From contig NZ_KB907500.1 in the NCBI RefSeq assembly GCF_000382065.1, positions 1-64,000 of the forward strand: a stretch of 64,000 bases of DNA, read 5' to 3'. The translations under genes and the position numbers were made by a program. The stretch comes from Stenotrophomonas hibiscicola ATCC 19867. GTDB taxonomy: Bacteria > Pseudomonadota > Gammaproteobacteria > Xanthomonadales > Xanthomonadaceae. Positions within the stretch are counted from its first letter, which is position 1; each line of letters starts with the position of its first letter. Positions 52,130 through 60,893 of the stretch are shown here, piece after piece. The notes under the pieces were generated by a model, which saw nothing but the letters and a program-made list of their open reading frames with translations, was not told the DNA's origin and did not search any database.

Positions 52130-52835
52130 GCGTGGCCAACACTGGCAGGCGATCGCGATCACCGTCGTCCTGCATCTGCTGCCACTGCTGCTGTTGGTGC
52201 ACTGGGTCGCGATGCCGCCATTGCTGCCGCCGCCCGAGCAGGACGTGCGCATCAGCCTGCGCCTGCTGGCACCGGCCACGCCGCCGCAACCGGTGGAGGA
52301 ACGCCAGGCCGAGACCCCCAGCCAGGCGCAGCAGGCCCGCGCCTCGCAGCCCACGAAGTCGCCGCCGCCACCCAAGCCTACGGCGGCACGCGAGGGAGAG
52401 CTGGCCGCCAGCGAAACGGGTGGGACGGGCCGCCAGCCACTGCCAGTCGCCCCGCCTGCGGCCGCGACCGATGCAAGTCCCGCACCGGCATCGATCACGG
52501 CCGCGCCGCCCGCTCCAGACGCGCCACCGGCAGACTTCCAGGCCGGCGCCGCCAGCGACCAGTGGGAAGCCCGCCTGATGGCGCGGCTGGAGCGTTACCG
52601 CTACTACCCTGCCGCCGCGCGCTCGCGCCGGCAGCAGGGCACTGCGTGGGTCAGGGCCAGCATCGACCGCGAAGGTCGCCTGCTGGCGCTGCGGCTGGAG
52701 CAGTCCAGTGGCCAGCCGATGCTCGATGACGCCGCGCTGCAGACCTTCCGTCGCGCGCAGCCGCTGCCGCCCATTCCCGATGAACTGAAGGCACCGCAGG
52801 AGCTGGTGGTGCCGGTGGAGTACTACCTGCGCTAG
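52122..52835 (+). CDS. TonB energy transducer dedicated to the unit
   Basis: 237 residues. One N-terminal membrane segment (IAITVVLHLLPLLLLVHWVAM), a Pro/Ala-rich periplasmic linker (about 75-155), and a TonB C-terminal domain: ARLERYRYYPAAARSRRQQGTAWVRASIDREGRLLALRLEQSSGQPMLDDAALQTFRRAQPLPPIPDEL. It couples proton motive force to the receptor, probably like HasB. It overlaps the ChaN-like gene by eight bases and shares its TAG stop with the converging RidA gene. No ExbB/ExbD genes are beside it, so general ones must be used. Confidence 0.92.
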   Translation: MSERGQHWQAIAITVVLHLLPLLLLVHWVAMPPLLPPPEQDVRISLRLLAPATPPQPVEERQAETPSQAQQARASQPTKSPPPPKPTAAREGELAASETGGTGRQPLPVAPPAAATDASPAPASITAAPPAPDAPPADFQAGAASDQWEARLMARLERYRYYPAAARSRRQQGTAWVRASIDREGRLLALRLEQSSGQPMLDDAALQTFRRAQPLPPIPDELKAPQELVVPVEYYLR

Positions 52836-53266
52836 GCGGCATAAGCCTCCGCCTCGATCTCGAACAGCATGCCGTCCAGCGCCAGCCGCGGCACCGGGAT
52901 CAGCGTGCAGGTGGGCGCCGAGCGGTTCGGCCAGCGCCGCCGCACCTGATGGGCGATGATGCCCAGCCGGTCTTCGTCGTGGTCCACCACCAGGATGCGC
53001 AACCGTGCGACATCGGCCAGGCTTGCCTGCGCCGACCGCAGCGCGATCTCCAGGTTGTCCAGCGCTTGCCCGACCTGTTCCTCGAAACCGGGGGAGAGAT
53101 GGCCATTGGCATCCTCACCGCCCTGCCCGGCAATATGGATCACCCGCGCGGGCAGGCGCACCACCGCCACGTGCGAGTAGCCGTTGGCCGAAGGATCGTA
53201 AAGCCCCGCAGGATTGAACAGTTCCAGCAGGCCATGGCCGAGGCCCGGGGTGGTCAACAGGTTCAT
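52832..53266 (-). CDS. RidA/YjgF/UK114-family protein
   Basis: 144 residues, cytoplasmic. SHVAVVRLPARVIHIAGQGGEDANGHLSPGFEEQVGQALDNLEIALRSAQASLADVARLRILVVDHDEDRLGII and RRRWPNRSAPTCTLIPVPRLALDGMLFEIEAEAYAA match the trimeric RidA fold. An Arg before the PTCTLI strand is in the place of the catalytic Arg of enamine deaminases, but the canonical RxxVxV pattern is altered, so deaminase activity is uncertain. Its stop overlaps the TonB stop (CTAG palindrome). Confidence 0.85.
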   Translation of the reverse strand: MNLLTTPGLGHGLLELFNPAGLYDPSANGYSHVAVVRLPARVIHIAGQGGEDANGHLSPGFEEQVGQALDNLEIALRSAQASLADVARLRILVVDHDEDRLGIIAHQVRRRWPNRSAPTCTLIPVPRLALDGMLFEIEAEAYAA

Positions 53267-53389
53267 GCCGCGCGCCTCGTGGGGGATGCGAGGCAGTCTG
53301 CGACCTCAACATTGGTTCAGGTCAAACAGATCCGGTGCAACAGACCGGTCCGCCACGCGCAACGATCGCGCCCACGTGTAGATCCCGGC

Positions 53390-54292
53390 TCACGTCCACG
53401 CCGGATCGGCAGTGAAATCGATGGTCAGCCAGAACGTGCTGCCCCGCGCATCCAGCCGCACGGCGATCTCGTCGCGCATCGCATCGACCTCCCCCACTGA
53501 GCCGAGCGGCGTGGCCGGATCAGCCAGCACATGGATCTCGATGAAGCGCATCCGCCCCATCTTCGCCACGTGGCTGGTGAAACCGAGGTAGCCACGCTCG
53601 GCCACGAACGCCTGCATCACCTGCTGCACGCGCCGGTCCAGATCGTCCGGCGCAACCTGCAGCACTTCACGCATGGCCTTCCACGCGCTGCGCGCCGGGA
53701 CCGGCAATACCGCCAGGCTGATCAACGCCAGCACGATCGAATCCAGATACGGCACCCAGTGGTGCCACTCACCGCCATGCAGGACCAGGGCCAGTATGAA
53801 GGCCAGCACTACTGCCAGGCTCATCAACCCACCCAGCAGCCAGCCCCGTACATCCAGCCACAACAGCGCCGAGCGCAGGCGCCGCGCCCGCTGGGCGACG
53901 AACGCCGCCATCGCCAGGTTGCTGGCACTCAGCAATGCCGCCCACCACAGCGCGGGCCCTAACTTCACCTCGTGCCCGCCCGTGGTCAAGCCGATCACGG
54001 CGTTGGCCAGCGCATACACGCAGGCCAGCGACAGGATCACCCCGCCCAGTGCCTCGACCATCGGTTCCAGGTGCCAGTAGCCGTACTGGAAGCGCGGGCT
54101 CTGTTCCCGCGCCACCAGCCGCAGTACCGACAGCGACACCAGGGTCAACGCAACGTCGACGAGGCTGTACACGCCGTCGAACAGGATGGCCTGCGATCCC
54201 ACCAGCAGGCCACCGCTGAAGCCGACCACGCTGACCGCGATGGTGACCCCGATCGAGAACTTCAGGATGCGTTGCTCGCGCGCGGTATCCAT
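53390..54292 (-). CDS. Cation diffusion facilitator (CDF) transporter, atypical
   Basis: 300 residues, six membrane helices then a cytoplasmic domain. IGVTIAVSVVGFSGGLLVGSQAILFDGVYSLVDVALTLVSL is the CDF TM1-TM2 region, and the C-terminal part (VLQVAPDDLDRRVQQVMQAFVAERGYLGFTSHVAKMGRMRFIEIHVLADP) is the usual ferredoxin-like domain. The metal-site pattern differs from Zn/Fe CDFs: TM2 has DGVYSLVD instead of DxxHSLxD, and TM5 has LWLDVRGWLLGG without the usual His/Asp pair. The metal, if any, is unclear. It starts 28 bp after the decarboxylase gene and may be the last gene of that unit. Confidence 0.85.
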   Translation of the reverse strand: MDTAREQRILKFSIGVTIAVSVVGFSGGLLVGSQAILFDGVYSLVDVALTLVSLSVLRLVAREQSPRFQYGYWHLEPMVEALGGVILSLACVYALANAVIGLTTGGHEVKLGPALWWAALLSASNLAMAAFVAQRARRLRSALLWLDVRGWLLGGLMSLAVVLAFILALVLHGGEWHHWVPYLDSIVLALISLAVLPVPARSAWKAMREVLQVAPDDLDRRVQQVMQAFVAERGYLGFTSHVAKMGRMRFIEIHVLADPATPLGSVGEVDAMRDEIAVRLDARGSTFWLTIDFTADPAWT

Positions 54293-54320
54293 CGTTCGCC
54301 GAAGGGCCGACCGTCGCCGG

Positions 54321-56609
54321 TCAGGCCTTCAGTACCTCCACCTTGTACGAGGTCACGTCGCCGTCGTGCTCGATGATGAGCCCGTGCACGTCCGACTCGA
54401 AGCCCGGGAAGCGGGCATTCTGCTCACGGGCGATGCGCAGCGACTGGATGATCGGCTCATCGCTGTCGCCAAAGCGCTCGCCCGGCATGATGGTCGGGAT
54501 GCCCGGCGGGTACGGAACCAGCATGGTCGCCGCAATACGGCCACTGATCTGCTCGATATCGACCCGCTCGATCTCGCCCTTCACCAGGTGGTTGTAGGCG
54601 TCGGCCGGGGTCATCACCGGTGTCGGCAGATCCACGTACATCTCGCGCATCACCTTGGCCACGGCGAATTCCTGGTTGAACGAATGAAGCGCGTCGCACA
54701 GGTCGCGCAGGCCCCAACCGGCGTACGCGTTCGGATAATCAGCCGCCAGCGTGGGCAGTGCCTGGCTCAGCGGCGCGTTGCGGTCATACAGTTCCTTGAA
54801 TGCCATCAGTTCGGTGACCAGCGTGCTCCACTTGCCCTTGGTGATGCCCATCGAGAACAGGAACAGCACCGAGTACAGGTTGGTCTTCTCCACGGTAATG
54901 CCGCGGCCCCACAGGAACTTGCTCAGCACCGCCGCAGGGATGCCCAGCTTGCCCATGCTGCCGTCCATCGCCAGGCCTGGGGTCAGCAGGGTCACCTTGA
55001 TCGGGTCGATCAGCACATAGTCGTCGACCAGGTTCTCGAAGCCGTGCCAGTGTGCGTCCGGTTGCAGGTACCACTCTTCGCGCTTGGCCACCATCGGCGC
55101 CGGCGTATCGCCCTTGTCCAGACTGCGCTCGAGCCTGGTCGGCTGCCATACGCTGAACCACCAGTCGTCGCGCCCCAGGTCATCGCGGACATGCAGCATC
55201 GCGCGGCGGAAGGCAATCGCCTCGTCATGCATTTCCTGCACCAGCGAGCGGCCGGCATCGCCTTCCATCATCTTCGAGGCCACGTCACAGGCCGCGATCA
55301 CCCCGTAATGCGGGCTGGTCGAGGTATGCATCATGAACGACTCGTTGAAGCGCTCGGCATCCAGGTTCCGTTGCGCCGAGTTGCGCACGTGGATCATCGA
55401 CGCCTGCGAGAACGCCGCCAGCAGCTTGTGGGTGGAATGCGTGGTGAAGATGATCGCATCCTGCTCACGCGGCTTGCCCTTGGCCATGCCGTAGTGGTTC
55501 TCGTAGAAAGGATGGAAAGCGGCGTAGGCGTACCAGGCTTCGTCGAAATGCAGGAAATCGACCGCGCTGCCGATTTCGTCGGCAATCTTCTCGGCGTTGT
55601 AGCACAGGCCGTCGTAGGTCGAGTTGGTCACCACCGCGATGCGCGGCTTGGAGCCAGCCTGATAGGCCTTGCTGGCCAGCGGATTGGCGGCGATGCGCTG
55701 CTGCAACGATTCCGGCGTGAACTGATCCAGGCTGATCGGGCCAATGATGCCGTGTGCATTGCGGCTGGGGGTGAAGTACACCGGTACCGCGCCGGTCATG
55801 ATCAACGCATGCAGCAGCGACTTGTGGCAGTTGCGGTCGACGAACACCACGTCGCCGCGCGCCACCGTGCCATGCCAGACGATCTTGTTGGCGGTGGAGG
55901 TGCCATTGGTGACGAAGAAGGTATGGTCGGCACCGAAGTTGCGCGCCGCCTCTTCCTCGGCATCCTTGATCGGGCCGGTGTGATCCAGCAGTGAGCCCAG
56001 CTCCGGCACCGAGATCGACAGATCGCTGCGCAGGGTGTTCTCACCGTAGAACTGGTGGAATGCACGGCCCACCGGTGACTTGGTGAACGCCACACCGCCG
56101 GCATGGCCCGGCGTGTGCCAGGAGTAGTTCGACTCGGCCGCATGGTGGATCAACGCCTTGAAGAACGGCGGCAGCAGGTTCTTCATGTAGTCTTCGGCTG
56201 CGCGCATCACCTGCCGCGAGATGAAGCTCTTGGTGTCTTCGAACAGGAAGATGAAGCCGTGGATGTACTTGAGCAGCTTGCTCGGCACCTTCTCGATGGT
56301 GCGGCGCTCGCCGTACAGGAACACCGGCAGGTTGGCGCGGCGCGCACTCTGCTCACGCAGGAAGGCAGTCAGGCGCTGGAACTCGCCATCCACCTCTTCG
56401 CTGCCATCGATCGAAATCAGCACTGCCGAGGCCGCCACGTAGGTGCGGGCACCGGCGCGCGCATCATCCAGGTTCAGGCCGCACAGCACGCGCTGGTCGT
56501 TGCTGCGCAGTTCTTCCACCAGGGCGCGGATCAGGATGCCGCCGATGCGCGGCGACTCGTAGTCGTTGTCGATGACAATGACCGGATAGTCCAGGGACTT
56601 GAAGTACAC
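54321..56609 (-). CDS. Basic amino acid decarboxylase (LdcA/AdiA-like, PLP)
   Basis: 762 residues with a GTG start at 56609, supported by AAGGAG seven bases upstream; no suitable ATG exists there. The N-terminal wing domain (VIVIDNDYESPRIGGILIRALVEEL) is followed by the PLP domain: SNYSWHTPGHAGGVAFTKSPVG, DRNCHKSLLHALIMTGA, LHFDEAWYAYAAFHPFY and HSTHKLLAAFSQASMIHV with the PLP lysine at 395. The C-terminal domain contains VLFLFSMGITKGKWSTLV and MLVPYPPGIPTIMPGERFG. It closely resembles Pseudomonas LdcA (lysine) and AdiA (arginine); sequence alone does not decide. With the AdiC-like antiporter next door it could consume protons for acid resistance or make cadaverine/agmatine. Confidence 0.9.
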   Translation of the reverse strand: MYFKSLDYPVIVIDNDYESPRIGGILIRALVEELRSNDQRVLCGLNLDDARAGARTYVAASAVLISIDGSEEVDGEFQRLTAFLREQSARRANLPVFLYGERRTIEKVPSKLLKYIHGFIFLFEDTKSFISRQVMRAAEDYMKNLLPPFFKALIHHAAESNYSWHTPGHAGGVAFTKSPVGRAFHQFYGENTLRSDLSISVPELGSLLDHTGPIKDAEEEAARNFGADHTFFVTNGTSTANKIVWHGTVARGDVVFVDRNCHKSLLHALIMTGAVPVYFTPSRNAHGIIGPISLDQFTPESLQQRIAANPLASKAYQAGSKPRIAVVTNSTYDGLCYNAEKIADEIGSAVDFLHFDEAWYAYAAFHPFYENHYGMAKGKPREQDAIIFTTHSTHKLLAAFSQASMIHVRNSAQRNLDAERFNESFMMHTSTSPHYGVIAACDVASKMMEGDAGRSLVQEMHDEAIAFRRAMLHVRDDLGRDDWWFSVWQPTRLERSLDKGDTPAPMVAKREEWYLQPDAHWHGFENLVDDYVLIDPIKVTLLTPGLAMDGSMGKLGIPAAVLSKFLWGRGITVEKTNLYSVLFLFSMGITKGKWSTLVTELMAFKELYDRNAPLSQALPTLAADYPNAYAGWGLRDLCDALHSFNQEFAVAKVMREMYVDLPTPVMTPADAYNHLVKGEIERVDIEQISGRIAATMLVPYPPGIPTIMPGERFGDSDEPIIQSLRIAREQNARFPGFESDVHGLIIEHDGDVTSYKVEVLKA

Positions 56610-56629
56610 GTTGATTCTCCTTGTCGAAC

Positions 56630-57982
56630 TCAGGAACGCCGGGCGCCGGCGCTGATGGCCGATGCCTCGCGGGCGCGCTGCCGCTGCTGGCGGCGCTCCT
56701 CGCTGAAGAAGGGATAGAACACGGTGATGAACAGCACGAACAGGAAGGCGTACTGCACGATGGTTCCCGACGAGCCGTAGATCGCCCACAGGCAGTACAC
56801 AACGGTCAGGCTGGTCAGGGTCCAGAACGCACCGGTATGGACCAGGGTGTGCGAACGCTCGACCACGAAGTAGCAGGCCACGCACGAGTAGATGTAGGGC
56901 AGCAGGGTCAGTACCACGGCGGCCGACGTGATGACGTCGAACTGTGCCGACGCGGTTTCCGAGGTGGAGGTGACCAGCACCGCCAGGGTCATCAGCACCG
57001 CTACGATCAGCACGCCCTTGACCGGCACGTCGTCCTTGTTGGTCTTGCTGAAGATGCTCGGGAACAGGCCATCATCGGAGGCCGCCTTGGCACTCTGCGC
57101 GGTCAGCAGGATCCAGCCACCCAGCGAACCGGCCGCGCCGATGAACGCGCACAGGCTGACCAGTGCACCGCCCCAGCCACCGACGGCCTTGGCCGCGGCC
57201 AACGCGAACGGTGCGTCGGACACCTGCAGTTCCGCGTTCGGCACCATGCCCATGATTACCGAGGAACTGGCGATGTAGGCAATGGCAGCCAGGAACACGC
57301 CGGCCAGCGTCGCGCGGGCGACGTTCTTCTCCGGATTTTCGACCACACCGGCAGTCACCGATGCAGACTCGACGCCTATGAAGGCCCACAGGGTCAGTGC
57401 CGCGGCGCTCGAGATCGCACCGAAGTTCGACTCGCCAGACACGTTGTAGGCGCCCTTGAAGATGTCGGCATCGAAGAAGAACCAGCCGAAAATGGCGATG
57501 CCCAGGATCGGCACCAACGCAAAGCTGGTGGTGACCGTCTGCACGCGGCTGACGAAGGCCGGGCCGATCACGTTGGCAAAGCTCAGTGCCCACACCAGCA
57601 CCAGCACCGCGATGCAACGCACCAGTGGCTCGGACAGGATCGGGAAGAAATAGCTGAAATAGCCCACCGCCGCGATCGGGATGGCGACGTTGCCGATCCA
57701 GTTGGCGAACCAGTAGATGGTGTTGGTCTGGAAGCCCATGTACGGCCCGAACCAGTCGCGCGCGTAGGCATAGGGACCGCCCGCCTTTGGGGCGAGCTTG
57801 CCCAGCTTGGCGAACACGAAGGCCAGCAGCAGCGCACCGGCGGTGGTGATCAGCCAGCCCCAGATCGAGGCGGTACCGATCTTGGCCAGGCTGGACGGCA
57901 GCAGGAACACGCCTGAGCCCATCATGTTGCCGGCGACGAGGAAGGTGGCTCCGACCACCCCGATTTTCTTTGCTTCTGCCAT
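56630..57982 (-). CDS. Amino acid/amine antiporter (AdiC/CadB-like, APC family)
   Basis: 450 residues, 12 membrane segments. GNMMGSGVFLLP is the unwound helix 1 motif (as in AdiC); Trp199 and Glu205 in LWAFIGVESASV and Trp290 in LGGWILL correspond to AdiC Trp202, Glu208 and Trp293 that bind arginine and gate the path. SYAYAR-type GGPYAYARDWFGPYMGFQTN is also kept. The late segment LLPYIYSCVA resembles CadB. It probably exchanges arginine for agmatine or lysine for cadaverine. The start at 57982 has GGAG at a good distance; a longer start at 58003 is possible. The decarboxylase begins 20 bp after its stop. Confidence 0.9.
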   Translation of the reverse strand: MAEAKKIGVVGATFLVAGNMMGSGVFLLPSSLAKIGTASIWGWLITTAGALLLAFVFAKLGKLAPKAGGPYAYARDWFGPYMGFQTNTIYWFANWIGNVAIPIAAVGYFSYFFPILSEPLVRCIAVLVLVWALSFANVIGPAFVSRVQTVTTSFALVPILGIAIFGWFFFDADIFKGAYNVSGESNFGAISSAAALTLWAFIGVESASVTAGVVENPEKNVARATLAGVFLAAIAYIASSSVIMGMVPNAELQVSDAPFALAAAKAVGGWGGALVSLCAFIGAAGSLGGWILLTAQSAKAASDDGLFPSIFSKTNKDDVPVKGVLIVAVLMTLAVLVTSTSETASAQFDVITSAAVVLTLLPYIYSCVACYFVVERSHTLVHTGAFWTLTSLTVVYCLWAIYGSSGTIVQYAFLFVLFITVFYPFFSEERRQQRQRAREASAISAGARRS

Positions 57983-58058
57983 GACGATCTCCGGTACTGG
58001 CATCAGCCCGGCAGCACCGGGCGTGGGGACGGTTGCGCTGGCTTACGACCGCTGGCGC

Positions 58059-59507
58059 CTATTTGATGAAGTTGTATTGCAGGCTGCCCTGCACCCGGAC
58101 CGTGTCGCCGCGTGCGCCGCCCTGCTGTTCCAGGCGGCCGTACAGCAGCTCCATGCCCATCGTCCACGACGGCGCGGGGCTCCAGATCAGGTTGAATACG
58201 CCGTACCGGCTCTGCCGGAAGGCATCGGCCGCCAGTGCGGCATTCCGCTCCAGGGTCAGCTGGCCGAAGATCAGGTTCGATCGCCACAGCTCGGACCAGT
58301 AGTGGGTATAGCCGACGAAGCCGCCGTGCAGGTCCAACGCGTCGAGGCGGCCATCGGCACCGACCACCGCGTCCAGCCCGGAGCCGGTCAGGTCGGCGGT
58401 ATAGCGGCTGAGACCGCGCCCTCCCAGCGCACCGAACAACAGCAGGTCGCGCTCGCCCACCGACGCCGAGCCGCTCAACTGCACGCCGCCAGCCATGCGC
58501 CGGTCGCGCTCGTTGTCACCGTCGTATGCCAGGCTGCGTGCCACTGCGCCCAGTTGCAGGTGGCCCCAGTCGCGTTCCATGCGCGCAGTGACGGTCACGT
58601 CCGGCAGACGGTTCACTGCAGCGCGCTCTTCGCTGGCACCGGCAAGTTCGGTCTTCGGATCTTCGGCGGCGACGGTCAGAGTGTTGCCCTTGCCCAGCGC
58701 AAAGCTATGGTGGATGCCGGCCACCAGCAGATAGCCCGCGCCGCCTGGACCAGCGAAATCCAGCGTGTCGGGCAGGCTGTCCGGATCCATGAAACTGGAA
58801 TAGTCATAGCCGGCATAGGTGTTACCGAGCTGGCCATAGGCGTGACGCAGCCGGAATTCGTAGCCATCGCTGCTGCCGAAGAAGTCGTTTTCCAGGTAGA
58901 AGCGGAGGTTGCCGTGCGTGGTCGGGCGCCGCGCCTCGAAACTGAAGCGGGTCTGCTTGGCGTGGATGTTGAAGTTGGACACGTCACGGTGGCTGCCACC
59001 GACCGGCATCGACGAAGGAATGAACTGGTCCTCGTCACCGGCTGCGCGGGAATCCGCGATGGCATCCAACTTGGCATAGCCGCCGATGCGGATCACCGTA
59101 TCAGTGCCGGGAATGGCAAAGAACCCCTTCAGATCGGGATCGGTCGGGCCCGCGGCACTGTCCGGACGCGATGCCGCCGTGGATGGATCGGCGACCGAAT
59201 CGCGTTGTGGCAATACGGGCTGGGCGACACCCGGCACCTGGGTGGGATGGATCACCCCCGTCGTGGCCGCTGTGGGGGCGAAAGATAACGCTCCGGGCTT
59301 CGCCTGTGCCTGCGGCTGCGCCTGCACAGGCGCATGATCCCGCTGCTCCAGCCGATCCAACCGTTGCTGCATGCCTTCCAGCGCCTGGCGCATGGCGGCA
59401 ATCTCACGCCGCAATGCCTGCGCATCCTGCGCATCACCCTGTTGCGCGTACGCCGGCATGACCGCCAGTGCCCCGAGACATGCCAGATTCAGTACTGCCA
59501 AACGCAT
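58059..59507 (-). CDS. DcaP-like outer-membrane porin
   Basis: 482 residues. Signal peptide ending PAYAQ, then a predicted coiled coil (about 30-57, DAQALRREIAAMRQALEGMQQRLDRLEQ) that trimerises such porins, a low-complexity Gln/Pro-rich linker and a beta barrel starting VIRIGGYAKLDAIAD. NFNIHAKQTRFSFEARRPTTHGNLRFYLENDFFG and the terminal VQGSLQYNFIK are typical of DcaP. These porins pass small, often negatively charged or aromatic solutes. Its position 76 bp upstream of the antiporter suggests it admits the amino acid substrate or releases the amine. The segment 59508-60020 upstream should carry the promoter. Confidence 0.85.
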   Translation of the reverse strand: MRLAVLNLACLGALAVMPAYAQQGDAQDAQALRREIAAMRQALEGMQQRLDRLEQRDHAPVQAQPQAQAKPGALSFAPTAATTGVIHPTQVPGVAQPVLPQRDSVADPSTAASRPDSAAGPTDPDLKGFFAIPGTDTVIRIGGYAKLDAIADSRAAGDEDQFIPSSMPVGGSHRDVSNFNIHAKQTRFSFEARRPTTHGNLRFYLENDFFGSSDGYEFRLRHAYGQLGNTYAGYDYSSFMDPDSLPDTLDFAGPGGAGYLLVAGIHHSFALGKGNTLTVAAEDPKTELAGASEERAAVNRLPDVTVTARMERDWGHLQLGAVARSLAYDGDNERDRRMAGGVQLSGSASVGERDLLLFGALGGRGLSRYTADLTGSGLDAVVGADGRLDALDLHGGFVGYTHYWSELWRSNLIFGQLTLERNAALAADAFRQSRYGVFNLIWSPAPSWTMGMELLYGRLEQQGGARGDTVRVQGSLQYNFIK

Positions 59508-59858
59508 TGCATCCTCCCCGGACGAACACTCGCATCACGGTTCCGGAGCGCACGCATGCGCCGCCCTGGCCTCGCGTTGCCGTTGCTGGAAATGCGGGTA
59601 CTGCGTCGACGACACCAGTCAGCCTGCACGCGGCAGACAACAGGACAATGACACTGCCCTGCCTCTATCAATGTCGCTTCCATCAAGGCCGCGCAGCCAG
59701 AGAGGTGGCGACCGCAGCAGTCTGGGTAACAATCAGGGAGTGAGAGTGTCGTGAATGGCTGTGCCGACCTGCCCGCATCCGGGCAGCCGCGGCGCGGCAT
59801 CCATGGCGCGTTGACGCTGTATTCCATGCGTCACAGGCTAGTCCGCCTGTCGTTTTTG

Positions 59859-59878
59859 GCCTTGATTGGAATCAAGGC
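59859..59878. promoter_or_regulatory. Perfect dyad GCCTTGATT-GG-AATCAAGGC
   Basis: Nine-base arms with a 2-bp spacer, 352 bp upstream of the porin start. On the minus strand it is followed by AAAAA, not U, so it is not a terminator for dsbG. It may be an operator for the porin-antiporter-decarboxylase unit or for an unannotated RNA. Confidence 0.45.
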
Positions 59879-59965
59879 GCGATGTTTGATCTCAGTCACG
59901 ATTCAGCCGTGACGACGAACAGCCCATGCGCAAGCAGTTGTGTTCGCCTGGGGCTTGGAACGCAA

Positions 59966-59993
59966 CAGGCCCGCACGTCACCATGCGGGCCTG
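59966..59993 (-). terminator. Terminator hairpin after dsbG
   Basis: A perfect 10-bp stem (CAGGCCCGCA / TGCGGGCCTG) with an 8-nt loop, 27 bp beyond the dsbG stop on the minus strand. Only TTGCG follows, so the U tract is weak. Confidence 0.6.
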
Positions 59994-60020
59994 TGGTCGA
60001 CATCATGATGCAGGCTCAGA

Positions 60021-60863
60021 TCAGCGCGGGCCGAGCACCGTCTGCAGGTCATCCCCCTGCGGCAGACCGGCGCGGCGCTGCACCTGGCCCTGCGCATCCT
60101 GGAACAGGATACCCGGCGTGCCCTGGAACCCCATCTCGACCATCAGCACCTGGTTGGCGTCGAGCTTGCCCGCGATGTCGCGGCTGATGCTCGGCAGGGC
60201 CTTGATGCCGCCACGGTCGAACTGGTGCTCGTTCTGAAGCAGGGCCGCGCTCGGGTCACGCGCCGAGAGGATCGCTGCCGCCTTGGCCGGACTGTCCTCA
60301 CGGATGACGCCGACCATGATGTGGCGCAGTTGTACCTTGCCTGCATCCACCCACGGACGCGCCGCCTCCCAGAATTTGTGGCAGTAAGGGCAATTGGCAT
60401 CGCTGAAGGTGTAGACCACGCGTGGCGCATCGGCCTTGCCGTCAGGCACCCACGCGCTGGCTTCCAGCTTGCTCCACATCCTGGCGGACATCGGCGAGGC
60501 GACCAGCTTCTCAACCGCCTCTGCGGATACATCATTGCCTTCCGCGTCGAACAGACTGCCGACCAGTACGTGCTTGCCATCGGCAGTGACATAGGCCGCC
60601 GCCGGCTGCTGGCCACCGACCACGCCAGCGAAGCCCCGCAGGCCTTCGGGGGCATCGAACTCGGCAACGACCTCGAAACCGTGCTTCTCGATGCCCTTCA
60701 GCACCGCAGGGCGGTCGCCCTTGTTGGCAGCAGCTGCGGCGCTCGCGGCCGGTGGCGCAGCGCTCTTGCCCGGCGGCGTCTGTGCCTGGCTGCAGGCGGC
60801 CAATGCCAGCAGGACCGGCAGCAACAGCACCGCGGGGGCGGCGCGCAGGGAAGTCGACAACAT
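60021..60863 (-). CDS. dsbG: Thiol:disulfide isomerase/chaperone DsbG, lipoprotein form
   Basis: 280 residues. N-terminal dimerisation domain (LKGIEKHGFEVVAEFDAPEGLRGFAGV) and a thioredoxin domain with VVYTFSDANCPYCHKFWEAARPWVDAGKVQLRHIMVGVIREDSPAKAAAIL (Cys158-Cys161) and cis-Pro loop GTPGILF, closely following E. coli DsbG, including Thr before the cis-Pro. The signal peptide ends LLALAAC, a lipobox (Cys24), so this version is probably membrane-tethered, unlike soluble E. coli DsbG. It protects single periplasmic cysteines from sulfenylation. It begins 30 bp after the TlpA-like gene, its likely reductant. Confidence 0.9.
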   Translation of the reverse strand: MLSTSLRAAPAVLLLPVLLALAACSQAQTPPGKSAAPPAASAAAAANKGDRPAVLKGIEKHGFEVVAEFDAPEGLRGFAGVVGGQQPAAAYVTADGKHVLVGSLFDAEGNDVSAEAVEKLVASPMSARMWSKLEASAWVPDGKADAPRVVYTFSDANCPYCHKFWEAARPWVDAGKVQLRHIMVGVIREDSPAKAAAILSARDPSAALLQNEHQFDRGGIKALPSISRDIAGKLDANQVLMVEMGFQGTPGILFQDAQGQVQRRAGLPQGDDLQTVLGPR

Positions 60864-60893
60864 GGGAACTCCGTAGTGAGATGCCCGCGCAGG

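Larger units (their letters stand above)
59508..60020. other. Intergenic region upstream of the porin unit
   Basis: 513 bp between two same-strand genes (porin start 59507, dsbG end 60021). No reading frame here shows coding features. It holds the porin-unit promoter region, the dyad at 59859-59878, a weaker dyad GTCACG...CGTGAC near 59898-59915, and the dsbG terminator hairpin at 59966-59993. Confidence 0.6.

Noticed and set aside
59371-59754. Open frames in the porin upstream region
   Set aside because: Overlap the porin N-terminus antisense and have Cys/Arg/Ser-rich noise composition.
59859-59878. Terminator of dsbG
   Set aside because: On the dsbG strand the stem is followed by A residues, and a better hairpin lies nearer the gene at 59966-59993.
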